Below, piece after piece: positions 1 through 12,420 of a DNA stretch of 64,000 nt. The first letter of the stretch is position 1. The number at the start of each line of letters is the position of its first letter. The stretch is from Eleginops maclovinus. Its lineage: Eukaryota; Chordata; Actinopteri; Perciformes; Eleginopidae. Under the pieces are notes generated by a model that had not been told where the DNA came from, ran no database searches, and worked only from the letters and a program-made list of their open reading frames with translations. The translations under genes and the position numbers were made by a program. The stretch is taken from positions 25,119,257-25,183,256 of the forward strand of contig NC_086350.1 of NCBI RefSeq assembly GCF_036324505.1, given 5' to 3'.

Positions 1-2566
1 TGTTCTTCAAGCTAACAATGAAGCCTCTCCTGGTTGACATCAAATGTTTTCAGAGACATGTTTACAAGAATATGTGTCCACAGATATGTACATTCATTTC
101 AGATGGAAGAAGAGGTGCTGAATTTCTGTCTAACTGATGAACATGAAGCTGTCTCACTACCAAAGTCCCACGTGTATCATGTAATATTGGTACTATTTTG
201 AATTTCTTTAATCTAACTTTTAAAGTGCAAGACACTAGTTCATATTCTCAGTCTGAGCCAAACACACACAGGCACACAGAAGCCACTAGAACAAGCCCAC
301 AATGTTTTTAATAGAACTCCATTTCCTTCTAAAGCAGTAGTAAAGTGAGTTTCCTCCTCTGGGCCCTCTGTGGCTCTGAGCAGATGCATTGTGGCCGGCT
401 AAAAAGCTAAACACATCAGGGCGTGGTCAGAAACCACATGCATCTAAAACCACCAGCAGCAGCAGGCCAGGAGCATTACAGCCTGTACTGTAGGACTGGT
501 TTAATGTGCAGTGGCTCATGGTGTAAACACCCTCATTAAAGATGCAAAGGACATTTTATTAGTTTAATTTTAAAGTGACTATTAGAAAAAGACAGATCTT
601 GGAAATGGCAATAACTGTTTGTGTGTATTGATAGTGTGTGTAACAAATGACATATTCATCAGTTCTCTTCCAATTATTTTACAGTCATTCTTAAAAAGTG
701 TTTAAGGTTTTGTGGATTAAGGCATTTCTCTCAATAGCTACTGCATGCCCAGTTTTCTCAACATGACATGTAAAAATATCTGCTCCTGTGCCTCTGTTAA
801 GTTACCATGTGACACGTGTGTATTAATTGTGAATCTCCCACAGTTGATGTTACCTGTGTACTATGATAATTCCATGGTTGCATTAACTCATTCTTATGTG
901 TTTTATGTGTATAACAGGGACAGTACACATTATAATAGACATTTCTGTAAATGTGCCAGGGTTGAGCAAGATAATGTAATATACTCTTGCTGCACCTCTT
1001 GTTAAACTATATGCAGTTAAAGAGTTTGAGATATTCTTTCTTATCCTTGTTGTACCCAGTATTATTCACGCTAGAAAAACCTGCTTGCCGCACTTCCAAT
1101 AATGCAACTTCATATTAGCTGCCAGTTAAATGTCCATGAAGATCTACCTCTACAGCCTGTACCTCAGGTTTTCTCTTTTAAAGTGCAGTCTCCACGCAAT
1201 TTGTTACCCTTTTGAGGTGAAGAGACACGCTTTGTTTGAGTTGTGAATGTGGGCTCTTTATCATATTCATAATCACTGTGCTTTAGCAGCATTTAATCAT
1301 AAGAGAATTCAATTATTTTAATCTACTACCAACTAATAAGAGAGGCTCATGAGATGTTTCCGTAGCAGAGGACTTTGTTTTTACAGTCGCTAAGCTAAAA
1401 TTTAAATTGATTCAAAGCCAAACTACATTATTTTACCGCTTTGTAAGGTAGATTCATTTCACCAGTGTAATTCAAGTTCAAGTTATTTCCCTATAAATGT
1501 GTTTTATATGACAAATGTTGAAGTTAATTTGATAAATATTAAGGGTTTTGCATTTTTGTGTTTTCCATTAAGTCATAGTCACTATTCATGCTACGTAAAC
1601 CCTTCTGCTGTAACGAGCTTTTACCCGATTCAAGTCAGTCACGGGTCAAAAAAGGCGCTATGGGGCATCACATTTAGGAGGGGGTTGCAAGAAATAAATC
1701 ATCTATTTAATGCTTCCAAAGCCTTCCTGAGTGTGTGTAATGGATGATAAACCAATAAATTCCAAGCTTGCAGGTAATAGCCTTAAAACGGGTGACCCAC
1801 AAGACATGGTGTTAAATCAGTTTTGCCTCTGCTTTTTAAAAACCACATCTGTTTTTAAAGTGCATTACCTAAAAGCTGATTATGACCGCTTCACAGAGAG
1901 TTTCTAATATAACTGAGTCCTGAGCTGAGTTTTAAACTGAATAAAAAGGGGAATACACACTTTTTATTACTTTCACTCAGGATATCATGATATAGGTTTA
2001 TTCCATCATTAAAACATGTACGGCTCCATCTCAGGGTTTTTATAAAATAGCATTTCAAACATACTATACAGTAAAATCTATAATAGATCTATAATAAAAC
2101 ATCCATCTGAGAACATACCAATCACTACCATAATCTCAGGTCAGATCAATACAAAGGTGGAGAAATAACAGACTATGAATCACATGCTAATCAATATTCC
2201 ACAGACATGTAAATATGAAACCTGACACTGGCACCTGGCATCATGCCCACGACAGGAAAAAAATTAAGAAAATTCTCTCATCCACTAATAAAGACGATTG
2301 AGGTACAAAGGAAGTCAAAGTCTGTATTCTTTAAAGCCTTAAGAAAAAAACAAAAACAGACAGACCACAATCACTTAGCAAAGTTGTTGTGACAATTTCC
2401 AAACACTGTCAGACATTGTTTGGGACAAACAAGTAAAGTACCCCAACCCATCATTGCAATTCATTTGAACCCCTTCAACTCAAGGCACGGATCAAAAGCA
2501 TAATTAAAGACTTGGATGGCACAAACTTTGCGATTAATCAGTATTCGCAAGAAATACAGTATATTA
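1..2566. other. AT-rich intergenic DNA, no gene seen
   Basis: No frame has coding character, and I recognise no repeat family or RNA gene. The open frames at 745-1005 and 1499-1747 lack domains and splice context. Confidence 0.6.
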
Positions 2567-2667
2567 AAGGTCTCCTATTCTGCTATATTTTAACAATATA
2601 TTGTAGGGCCATATCTATGCAAAACTTGTCTGTGAAGTGTTTTGCTCAAAATACCAAACAGATCCTC
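2567..2667 (+). repeat. Partial 'AAAGGTCTCCTATT' repeat outside the inverted repeat
   Basis: Reads AAAGGTCTCCTATTCTGC through CAAAATACCAAACAGATCC, the same module as 3010-3112 and 15230-15330. It stops where the inverted repeat begins, consistent with the inverted repeat having interrupted an older copy. Confidence 0.7.
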
Positions 2668-5486
2668 TACTTAAAGGTCCAGTGTGTTGGATTAAAAGGG
2701 GTTCCTGTGGGAATAAATGATGAATTCTTATGATTAAACTAGTGTATAATCACCTGAAACCAAAGATCCATGTGAAGACGTTGATATCTACATAGGGAGC
2801 GGTTGTTTTGAAGGAGTCCTTCATGTTCCTACAGTAACTCCAGAACAGAAAAAGCTAACTCTGGCCCTGACAGTTCAGCGTGTTTGCATACTTTGCATTT
2901 GCCATTTTTGTATGCATTGGGTTTCTTATGTGTTTGTGAACACCTTGTATACGAAAGGCAAGTTGAGTGCTGAGGGTTAAACCCTAAAGAAATCTCTGCA
3001 CAGGTTGTAAAAGGTCTCCTATTATGCTATATTTGAACAATATATTGTGGAGCCATATCTATACAAATCTGTCTTTGAACTGTTTTGCTCAAAATACCAA
3101 ACAGATCCCCCATTGTAGCATGCCTCATCCCCCTCTATGTCAGCCCTGTTCCTGAAGTGCTGATTCTGTAGCTTTAATGAACTAGCTGCTGCTGGCCACG
3201 CCCCTTTGGAGCTGCTGCTGGCCGCGCCCCTTTGGAGCATCGTGATCTCTCCTCTGTAGAGAGTTTTCTAGCGGGAGAAACTCAGCTAAACGCTGCCGTG
3301 ATTAAACGCCATATTATGTTCCAAACCACATCCAGCATTATTTCTGAAACAGTCTGGAGCTCAAACGTTTCTCTCTCGCGGGGTTTACCACACAAACACA
3401 GCTGCGGAGGGGTTTCAGCTTGCCGACTGTATATTGAGTACGATGGGACGTGTCACGTGGGTGGGACGTTGCCAGGAGTTCAATGTAAAGCCAGCCCACA
3501 TTTTCGTCATTACGTCATAACCGAAGCAAATCTGGATCAGCTCTTTTTTACCCCCGCTTTTAGAGATGTGGGTAAGGAGGAAAAGAGAGAGGGTTGTATT
3601 TTCTGACACACATGTTTCAAGAAGTGAATTTTGTATAATAGGGGACCTACAGAGTAGGGGTACAGAAAAAGTCTGTACCCCAAGTGTGTAGCCGTCTTTG
3701 TTAACTATCTGTATATTGATGAAAATGATATTGCGACTACAACAACACAATTGTTCTGCTAAACAGAGTCGATAACTACGACAGATTGCTCCTACTGGTG
3801 TCAGTGTCTCTTTAAGCAGCATAGCCCGTTGCTGCTGCATTCATTGATGACCAACTAGTGTTGTGCTTTGAAAAGGGGACATATAAATAAAGATACAATG
3901 CTTTATGTCCGGCGGCATTAAATATGCATGTCTTTATTTGTGATAAATGATGAATAAGGTACCTGCTCCGGTCTCTACGGCACTTTGGTTAGCGTGTGTT
4001 GTTTTTAAATGTGCACGATAAATAAATGTGACTCGACTTAATGGACAATAGACAAAAAAACACAGCGGTACAGAATATATTTCAATATAAAATATTCCAA
4101 CAAGATAGTTACATGACTGAATCAAATCCGGAGCAAATAGAAGTTGAGAGAACAAGTTGAACAAATAAAGATTCATTTTGCTGGAGCAAAGGAAAATATT
4201 TTTTATCGTTCCTTCATAACATTTGGAAGCAATTAGCCAAGCCAAGGTGTATCCAATAAAAAAACAGAACTAACAACACATATTAAGCTTCTGCAACACA
4301 AAACATATAAAACATAAGGCAAGCAACCAGCCAGCGAGACAATAGAGCCAACAACATCACAATAACAATTTACAAAAATCATAAAAATAGAAAATGTTCC
4401 TGTTATTACAGTCCCACATGGAACAACCCTAACTTCCTGTCCAGCAACACTTTGATATTTCGAATCCAATATAGCAAGATAACCAATACCACCAACCATA
4501 ACCCCAACCCAATTTTAACCCTAACCCTACTCCCCCTCTCACCAATCACAGTACTCATAAGACAAATAGTAATAAACCTTTGTCTGAAAGGTATAGTGAA
4601 AACTCTAAAAACATGTTCACCATTAACAAATGCTAAAGTAGGGCCCTTATTATGCAAAATGCACTTTTGCTGTCTTTTATACATAAATATACTCACAAGT
4701 TTCAGAAAATACAACCCTCTCTCTTCTCTAAAAACGCAGGATGTCTGCAGGAGGGACTTAGAGTTGTTGTAAATATAATACATATAATGTCTCTGTTCTA
4801 GTGGTAAACACTGAGAAGTGTTTCAGAAATAATGCTGGATGTGGTTTGAAACATAATAATGGTGTTTAATCACGGCAGCGTTCAGCTGAGTTTCTCCCGT
4901 AGAAAACTTTCACAGAGGAGAGAGAGCTGCATGACGCTCCAAAAGGGCGTGGCCAGCAGCAGCTAGTTAATTTAAAGCGACAGTCACAGAATCAGCACTT
5001 CAGGAACAGGGCTGAAATAGAGGGGGATGAGGCATGCTACAATGGGGGATCTGTTTGGTATTTTGAGTAAAACATTTCAGACATGTTTTGTATAGATATG
5101 GCCCTACAATATATTGTTCAAATATAGCATAATAGGAGACCTTTAACAACCTGTGCAGAGATTTCTTTAGGGTTTAACCCTCAGCACTCAACTTGCCTTT
5201 CGTATACAAGGTGTTCACAAACACATAAGAAACCCAATGCATACAAAAATGGCAAATGCAAAGTATGCAAACACGCTGAACTGTCAGGGCCAGAGTTAGC
5301 TTTTTCTGTTCTGGAGTTACTGTAGGATCATGAAGGACTCCTTCAAAACAACCGCTCCCTATGTAGATATCAACGTCTTCACATGGATCTTTGGTTTCAG
5401 GTGATTATACACTAGTTTAATCATAAGAATTCATCATTTATTCCCACAGGAACCCCTTTTAATCCAACACACTGGACCTTTAAGTA
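2668..5486. repeat. Long inverted repeat (about 680-bp arms, 1.5-kb centre)
   Basis: The left arm (2668-3351) is the reverse complement of the right arm (4819-5486), with scattered mismatches and a few indels. One indel is a 28-bp tandem duplication in the left arm near 3183-3240 (GCTGCTGGCC...CCCCTTTGGAG twice). The outer ends read TACTTAAAGGTCCAGTGTG and its complement. Each arm is a composite of an outer 'AAAGGTCCAGTGTG' module and an inner 'AAAGGTCTCCTATTATGC' module. No transposase was found in the 3352-4818 centre, so this is a non-autonomous fold-back-like element. Confidence 0.88.
3352..4818. other. Centre of the long inverted repeat
   Basis: 3406-3652 continues the 'AAAGGTCTCC' family (CCGACTGTATAT, GTGTCACGTGG, GTTGCCAGGAGTTCAA) and ends GTATAATAGGGGACCT, the likely inverted end of that family. 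4638-4818 holds the same family's 3' part in reverse. Between them is AT-rich DNA with a short telomere-like CCCTAACCCTA near 4517. No gene is seen. Confidence 0.6.
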
Positions 5487-6132
5487 AAGGTCCAAGGCAA
5501 GTCCAAGTCTGAGCCTTTTAAAGGTCAAGGCAAGACCTAACCCAATCATGTTCATGGTCATTTTTAAGCCAACACCAAACAACAAACTGATCCCAAAATT
5601 GTAATTCTGATGTTCCTGTTGTTCACAGTCAGCTGTATGTTATATCTCAGGACAGTCCAACCTGCTTTATATCATTACATAGTTCACTTGTCAACATGAA
5701 TGCGTTGGAGTCGATCATGATGTGCACTTCCTACTCAGCCTCTTCATACTGCATGTGGGCTGCTAGGCAGGCTGTGCAACTGCTACACTAGTCTAAATAC
5801 AAACCTACTTAACACACGTACAGTGCAGAGGAAAAAAAATCAAGATATTTAAGATGTAAGTTATTCTTCAAATATGGGATTTCTCCAACTCTTCATTCAG
5901 AGTTTTTGCTTTAGTTTTGTTGATATAACAGAACGCCATTGATCATTTGGTTCATCGACTTAAATAGATTTTTTTACAATGTTTTATCACAAGTACAATT
6001 AGCAGAATCCCTCCCTTAATGTTTTACGGAAGATAGATTTGTAGATAGGGTATAATAGCAATCAAATCTTTCCACATTCTGGTCAGAACACATACATCTG
6101 AATTTTGTACTGCCTGTTGCAGTTTAGGGCAT
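5487..6132. other. Intergenic DNA without recognised content
   Basis: AT-rich; a partial repeat of the inverted-repeat end (AAAGGTCCAAGGCAAG) touches the left edge. Nothing else could be supported. Confidence 0.5.
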
Positions 6133-6560
6133 TTGTCATTGTTACTTGACGCCAGAACCACCTTAGTTGGCTCCTTTCTACACAAAGGTCCTACTCAAAG
6201 TCCCTCCCGAATGACCGAACCTCTCACATTTCCCCTCAGGGAGATACAATGCCAGCTATCCTCAGAAGAAAACCCATTTCAGCCGCTTGTATCCGCAATC
6301 TCGTTTTTTCAGTCATGGTCCACCATTCATGACCATATGAGAGAGCGAAAAGATGGACAGGTAGCTCCAGTCACAAAGCTTGGCCTTCTGGCTCAGTTTT
6401 CTTTTCATCAATCTAGTAAAGCAACTGCATTTACCCTCCTACTGTTCCGATTCTCTACCCCATCTCACACTCCGTTGTCCCTCATTCGAGAACAAGACCG
6501 CGACATACTGTACTTAAAATTCTTCCCTTGTGGTAAGGACTTTCGCTACACGAAGTAGAC
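6133..6560 (-). pseudogene. Non-LTR retrotransposon reverse-transcriptase C-terminal fragment
   Basis: Reading the - strand in shifting frames gives the conserved end of a fish LINE ORF2. In order it shows LMKRKLSQKAKL, then YGHEWWTMTEKTRLRIQAAE, then MGFLLRIAGI, then DLCVERSQLRWF. These match the known order KRELSRKAKLSIYRS / YGHELWVMTER / RIQAAEMSFLRRVAG / LRIERSQLRWFGHL of the RT tail. Stops and frameshifts show it is dead. The open + strand frame here is only a shadow. Confidence 0.75.
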
Positions 6561-6837
6561 AGTGTTGTAATTTGTGTTGTCTAATGGTGTAGAAAGCAAT
6601 GTGATCAGGAAGTGTATCACAATAGATATAAATATAAATGGTATATATTCATGATATAAAGCATTGCAGCGACATGAACAGTGCGTCATGATTTCATTCT
6701 TTCTCAGACTCTTGTGGTTGGAAAAGCTAACCGGCTGTCAAAGTTTGCAAGATGAACCAACTTGCGAAGCATAATAGCCCGAGCTAGAACTCAGCAGAAA
6801 AGGGGTTTGTGTGGAACTTGTTGGTCCGGATTATCTT

Positions 6838-6995
6838 TTATTGGAGACTAATAGTCTTCTGAAAGGGGGAGATGGATGGATGAAATATTTAATTAGTCCA
6901 AGGATGGAATAGAACCTGGGTCCTCCTCACAAACTGAGCCTCAGTGCATGGGCCACCAGCTCCACCAATTGAGTGCTCAATAGCCCACTGGACCA
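6838..6995 (-). repeat. tRNA-headed SINE fragment
   Basis: The - strand reads GCTCAATTGGTGGAGCTGG (box A-like) and then CCCAGGTTCTATTCC (box B-like), the internal pol III promoter layout of a tRNA-derived SINE. The body is short and degraded. Confidence 0.5.
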
Positions 6996-7566
6996 GGTTT
7001 GCTGTGTATTACTTATAGTGTACAAAAGTCAGGTACTTTAGTTGTCATTTATTTTCTTGATGTTCGACAAAATCATGTTGTTTTTCGTTGAGTTATGGGG
7101 GCGAGGTCTACGGTTTTCACCCTGTGTTTGTCCATCAAAGACAGGGAAAACAAATACTACTAGCAAGTTAACATTGACATCAACAATGTACGATTCAACA
7201 TTTTCAAAATAACGGCTTTGCATATGTTTTATGAGGAAGGAAAACTATACAACAGAAAGACACTTGCTACGGTCAGTTCATGACATCTGAGCAGTATTAC
7301 CTTTGGTTGTGTCACTGGACTGTCACTGAGCTCTCTTAAGGGGATCTAGATTATTGGGAGTGAGATAAAGCTAGGGACTCTCTGTTATCTGGTTAGCTTT
7401 CTTCATACTTTTAGCCCAAGCAAACATATTTATATCTAGCCGATTGGATTATTTTCACTCTGTATCTGAGACCCAAAGAGCCAGAAGGACATATGAGTCC
7501 ATTTAGGACATAATGGACTTATGCCTGTTGTGATTTGTTCTATCAAAATGAAAATATATATACACA

Positions 7567-7600
<34 letters not shown>

Positions 7601-8694
7601 TAAGAAAACCATTACTGACTGTGTTGGCCCCTGGCGGTAAAAGCCATCGGCCTTTAGCCATTAACAGGGTTTTTTTATGGACCAGACCACCAACCAGAGA
7701 TCCCTACTAAAGGAAAAGCACACACACTTCTTTGTTTTCTCTGCTTCTTCCTCTCAAAGCCTCTTCCTCCTCTTCCTCATTATCATCTTCATCATCCAGA
7801 TCTCTTAATACCTTCTCCTCACAGACCACATCTATTCTTGTAATGTTTTTAATCTGCACCTGGTTTCTTTTTTCGTCTTCATCCGTATCCCCCTCCAGCC
7901 TCGTACATCTACAATCCTCTTTTCCTTCATTTTCCTTTTGCATCCCTCCCTCAGGCTGTTTCCGTCCATAACCACAAAGCAGGCATTTCAATCACACAAT
8001 AATTCATGAGGACAAACAGCATGTTAGTTTTCTGTGCTGTGTTTCAAAGCCACACATGTGTACTGTTTAATGCATAGCGCAAACTAGTACAGAAGCACTA
8101 CATATGCTAATATGGTTTAATAATTAAAAACACATAATCAGGCAGGAAGTCCCTTGGTACTCGTTGGTTGCAGTTGCAAATTGCAGTATGTTACACAGAA
8201 TAAAGTAGAGGTCTTAATGTCTGATGGTAGAAACTAATCTTACAAAGAAATCAAGAGTGAGAAACTGTGTTTATGGTTAGCACAGTGGTGCTTTCAAGCT
8301 AAATGCTAATGTTTACCATGTCCATTAATCTCTCAACAAACAAATGTAATGTATAGTTTACATGTTGGCCATGAACATTGAACAAAAGGTTGCCAATGTC
8401 AGTATGTTGTCTGTGTATATGTGTATGTGCAAACTGTGTATATGTACATCATTACTGTGTTAATACGTGATTGTCTTTTGTCGTGTACCATGTTGTTTAT
8501 AGGATTTTTAAATCTTTTGTGGAACTGCAAACTGCTTTCCAGAAAAAAATTCCTTGCAGTGACAAAGACGTATCATATTGTAAGTTCACAATCATATTTA
8601 AGCAAATTTGGACCAAAGAACTGCTGAGGCTGATGGCACTTAGTCAGTTTTGCATGTAGTATTCATCTAACTGAAAATCTAGTGGTTGTTGTCA
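6996..8694. other. Intergenic DNA with a CA tract and a pyrimidine-rich stretch
   Basis: Contains (CA)14 at 7571-7598 and a CTT/CCT-rich pyrimidine stretch at about 7740-7970, whose open frames on both strands are low-complexity. No gene. Confidence 0.6.
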
Positions 8695-9185
8695 TTGTTG
8701 GAAGAAGTACTCAGATCCTTTACTTAAGTAAATGTACAAATACTACAATCTTAAAATATTCCATTTACAAGTAGAAGTCCTGATTTCCAAATGTAACTCA
8801 TCAGATTCAAAATATTCTTCTTCTTTTTAAGTATCAAAAGTAAAAGTACTCGTCAAGCAGAATGGATCCTTCCACAATGTTATATTAATATGCTTATTAT
8901 ATTCTCCTGTTTTTGAACATGTGAGGTTGTAGTTTGTCAATGTGAAGCTTTTAAGATATGTGAAATACTGTTCAGTACTGCATTATACCATACCAGCATA
9001 TCACAGGTTTGTATACGAAGTAACTGTGAGTGTTAAATGAATGTAGTGGAATAAAAAGTATGAGATATGCCTCATCTTGAAATGTATCGGAGTAGCAAAA
9101 ATAAAATAGCATTTAATGGAAACATTCAAGTAAAGTAAAAATATGTCAAAAAATACAGTATATTCTTGAGTACTTTCCACCACTG
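8695..9185. repeat. MITE with 'GGAAGAAGTACTCAG' ends
   Basis: Left end TTGGAAGAAGTACTCAGATC and right end (reverse complement) GTGGAAAGTACTCAAG form imperfect inverted termini. The interior has TTACTTAAGTAAATGTAC and AAAAGTAAAAGTACTCGTC, hallmarks of an abundant teleost DNA-transposon-derived repeat. Confidence 0.75.
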
Positions 9186-9356
9186 GTTGTTGAGGAGTAG
9201 TTGTTCTGGGGAGAGAAATCTGAGATTTACCAGAGTCATCATGATTGAAGGATTAAAGGACTACATATTGTCATTCTGCAACACAGGGTTGACACTTAGT
9301 ACAGTTAAAACTCCAGTTATGCTACGCAAGAAAAACAGAGATAACGGCAGTATATA

Positions 9357-11006
9357 CAGTGGTATGCAAAAGTTTGGGCACCCCTTAGGAAAACCACTGC
9401 ATCAGTTTGTCACTTGCTGAGCTTTTGAAGCAGCAACTTCATTTTAACATATGTTATACCTTATGGTAACAGAAACATCTCAGTAGTGAAATAACTTTTA
9501 TTGGTCAAACAGAAACATGTTTATGTGCATTCAAACAAAAATAGGCATGTGCATAAATTTGGGCACCCCTAAGAAATAATTCCATTAATATTTAGTATTG
9601 CCTCCTTTTGCTGCAATAACGGCCTGTAGACGCCTCCTGTAGCCACAGACAAGTCCCTTAAGCCTGGCAGGTGGTATTTTGGCCCATTCTTCCACACAAA
9701 ACGTCTCCAGTTCAGTCAGGTTTCTTGGCCTCCGTGCATGGACAGCCTTCTTCAAATAAATCCATACATTTTCAATGATGTTAAGGTCTGGGGACTGGGA
9801 TGGCCATTCCAGAACATTGTACCTGTGCTTCTGCATGAATTCCTTGGTGGATTTTGATCGGTGCTTAGGATCATTGTCCTGCTGAAAAATCCAACCCCGG
9901 CGTAGCTTCAACTTTGTGACTGACTCTAGAACATTCTTGTCAAGAATCTCCTGGTACTGTAAGGAATTCATGTGGCCCTCAACTTTAACAAGTTTTCCAG
10001 TACCTGTGCTAGCCACACAGCCCCATAACATGATAGATCCTCCACCAAATTTTACAGTGGGCAACAAGTTCTTTTCATTGAATGCAGTGTGTTTTTTTCG
10101 CCATGCATACCTGTTCATGTTATGACCAAATAACTCAATCTTGGTCTCATCTGACCACAGTATTTTGTTCCAAAATGCTTCTGGCTTGTCCAGATGTGCT
10201 TTTGCATACCTCATGCGACTCTTCTTGTGATTAACACTCAGGAAAGGCTTTTTGCACATCACCCTTCCAATGAGCTCTTCCTGGTGCAAAGTACGCTGGA
10301 TTGTGGAACGGTGAACAACTACACCATCAGCAGCCAGATGTTGTTGTAGTTCTCTGGAGGTGGTCTGTGGCTTCTCTGTGACCATTTTCACCATCCTTCG
10401 CCTGTGCCTTTCCCCTATTTTTGTCGGCCTACCACATCTTTCCTTCACACGGACTGTTCCTGTGGCCTTCCATTTCACAACTACGTTTCTGACTGTGGAG
10501 ACAGACAGTTTAAACCTGTCAGATAATTTTTTGTACCCTTCTCCTAATTTATAATGTTGGATTATCTTAGCTTTCAGGTCAGTGGAGAGTTGTTTTGAGG
10601 TCCCCATCTTGCCACTCCCTAAGAAAGAACCTAGGCCAGGCACAGCCAGCTATTACCTATGTTAAATAGCCTTTTTCATGATTGGTTCCACCTGTCTTTG
10701 TAATTGAAGGTCTAATGAGCTAATCAAAGCAATTTTGTGCAGCAACCTGTCAGCTATAAATCCGTACAGGTGTTGAAATGAATGCTATTTATAAGGGTGC
10801 CCAAACTTTTGCACATCCCATTTTTTGCATTTTATTTTATTATAATAAAACTATGTAATGCTACCCTAAGAATTTTGGTCTGGAAAACACTAAAACGTCT
10901 ACATCTTTGTAGGAAAACAAATGTTGTTGCTGTGATCTTCTATTATAAAGGAAAAGCAAATTGTCATGAAATCTCAGAGGGGTGCCCAAACTTTTGCATA
11001 CCACTG
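9357..11006 (-). mobile_element. Complete Tc1-family transposon with IR/DR ends
   Basis: A 1650-bp element between TA dinucleotides (9355-9356 and 11007-11008), the target duplication typical of Tc1/mariner. The outermost 29 bp (9357-9385 and 10978-11006, beginning CAGTGGTATGCAAAAG) are perfect inverted repeats. A second, inner copy of the same motif sits about 190 bp in at each end (9549-9571 and 10793-10814). This double-site IR/DR layout is the one used by Sleeping Beauty-type elements. The single gene inside is uninterrupted. Confidence 0.95.
9585..10607 (-). CDS. Tc1-type DD34E transposase, 340 aa, uninterrupted
   Basis: Cut-and-paste transposase that binds the terminal repeats and integrates at TA. 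The preferred start at 10607 gives MGTSKQLSTDLKAKI and 340 aa, the usual Tc1 length; an upstream in-frame ATG at 10643 would add 12 residues. The N-terminal half has two helix-turn-helix segments (about residues 1-55 and 70-110) separated by an AT-hook-like GRPTK. The catalytic triad is complete: D153 in WSDETKIELFG, D244 in FQQDNDPKH and E279 in SPDLNIIENVW, with 34 residues between D244 and E279. The Gly-rich box KFGGGSIMLWG is at about 186-196. There is no stop or frameshift. Whether it still functions cannot be told from sequence alone. Confidence 0.95.
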   Translation of the reverse strand: MGTSKQLSTDLKAKIIQHYKLGEGYKKLSDRFKLSVSTVRNVVVKWKATGTVRVKERCGRPTKIGERHRRRMVKMVTEKPQTTSRELQQHLAADGVVVHRSTIQRTLHQEELIGRVMCKKPFLSVNHKKSRMRYAKAHLDKPEAFWNKILWSDETKIELFGHNMNRYAWRKKHTAFNEKNLLPTVKFGGGSIMLWGCVASTGTGKLVKVEGHMNSLQYQEILDKNVLESVTKLKLRRGWIFQQDNDPKHRSKSTKEFMQKHRYNVLEWPSQSPDLNIIENVWIYLKKAVHARRPRNLTELETFCVEEWAKIPPARLKGLVCGYRRRLQAVIAAKGGNTKY

Positions 11007-11008
11007 TA

Positions 11009-12420
11009 TATACTGTATATATATTTGTGACACGTGCAAAGCATGCGAGAAAGAATAGCTGGACATAGGGACCATCGGATTGAGAAATACGAGCAGAGGA
11101 GTAGAGAGAGGCGGTCAAGCTGAGGAACTAAACATGGAGCCGAGGGTGTACGGATAAACGCAGACCAGGGGCTTGAGTAACAGACACTGTGGTGCAAAGG
11201 CTGTTTTTCAAAAAAGAGTAGGGTCAACTCCATGAGGAGCAGCGACTGCCTTCTCTGTGTCCGTATGTGTTGGAGGAACCTTTTTAGATTGTTTTACAGA
11301 ACGACTTTGAGCCCCTTTTAGTTATTTATTGCTTTTAATTTGTTTTCAATGTATTTATGTATTTTCAATAGTGGTGCACTGTTTTATTATCAATTTTTAT
11401 TTTAGGCGACCTCTGTTTTGAGTATTTTACTAAAGTCTTTATAGAATATTGATTCGTTTTTTCTAATTTTGATTTAAGTATTTGGCTGCTTGATTGCCCA
11501 GTTTTGCTCTCTACCCAATTTTAAAGGAGTCTTTATCCCTATATTGAATTTTCCTTTCGTGCAAGTATTGAATTTGCATTAGGACAAACAGCACCAACAG
11601 AACCAATGGGGAATTCCCACCCCTACCTTCTGAATTAACATGCCAACCTCATTGGTGTTTGGTCCTGCAGGTTTGGTGGGTGGACGGAGGTTTTTTGATC
11701 TTCTCGACATCCACTGCTATCTTTCAATCCCTAAGCCTCCCTCTCTGATAGTTATTAGTGTTTCTCTGTCATAGACCATCCGTAGATGGGAGTCTGAATG
11801 CTCCCTGTGGGGCCATCTCAATATTGACGCACAGGGCCTCTGGTATTGCTTTTAGTGTCTCTCTTAGATGACTGTAAAGAGAGCTGGACCCATAATAATG
11901 GCCACAGAGGCATTAAACAGGACTCTTGCGAGTTGTACCTTTTAGGCCGCTCATCCCAAGAACATATAAATCATCAAATCAAGGTCGGTTTGCCATGTTG
12001 GACACAGATTTGTACAAATTAACTGGGACGTATTCCAGACTTCATAATGTTCTTTCACAATCTCATTTTTTTCTTATGTGTCCTGTTCCCTCTTTCCCAA
12101 CTGTGCATTATTCATTTTCAAACCGTACTTCCCATATCTTCATTTTCTTTAGGCTGCTATTTAACAGTGTGGGAACGTGCCCCGGGGGGCTACAGCATTT
12201 GGAACATAGAAACTCAGATTCTTACCCCCGAAAGGGTTGTTTATTTCTCAGGAGAAGAAGGTGCGAAAGTAGGAGTGGACAAGATGAGGTATACATGTGA
12301 ATGTGAATGTACAACAGTATCTTTGAAAAACTGTTATGTATTCATATTTTCCAGTCAATTAAAGGTGTATACAGCCAGATGGACATATTTGAAAACTGTG
12401 ATGTATCAGCATAATAAAGA
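11009..12420. other. Intergenic DNA, no gene seen
   Basis: The overlapping frames at 11926-12445 show no domain or splice pattern. Nothing else recognised. Confidence 0.5.

Noticed and set aside
6133..6558. 141-codon frame on the + strand
   Set aside because: The opposite strand carries clear LINE reverse-transcriptase tail motifs, so this frame is a shadow.
7707..7991. 94-codon acidic frame (- strand) with DEDDNEEEEEE
   Set aside because: It comes from a pyrimidine-rich low-complexity stretch; the opposite strand gives an equally long Ser-rich frame.
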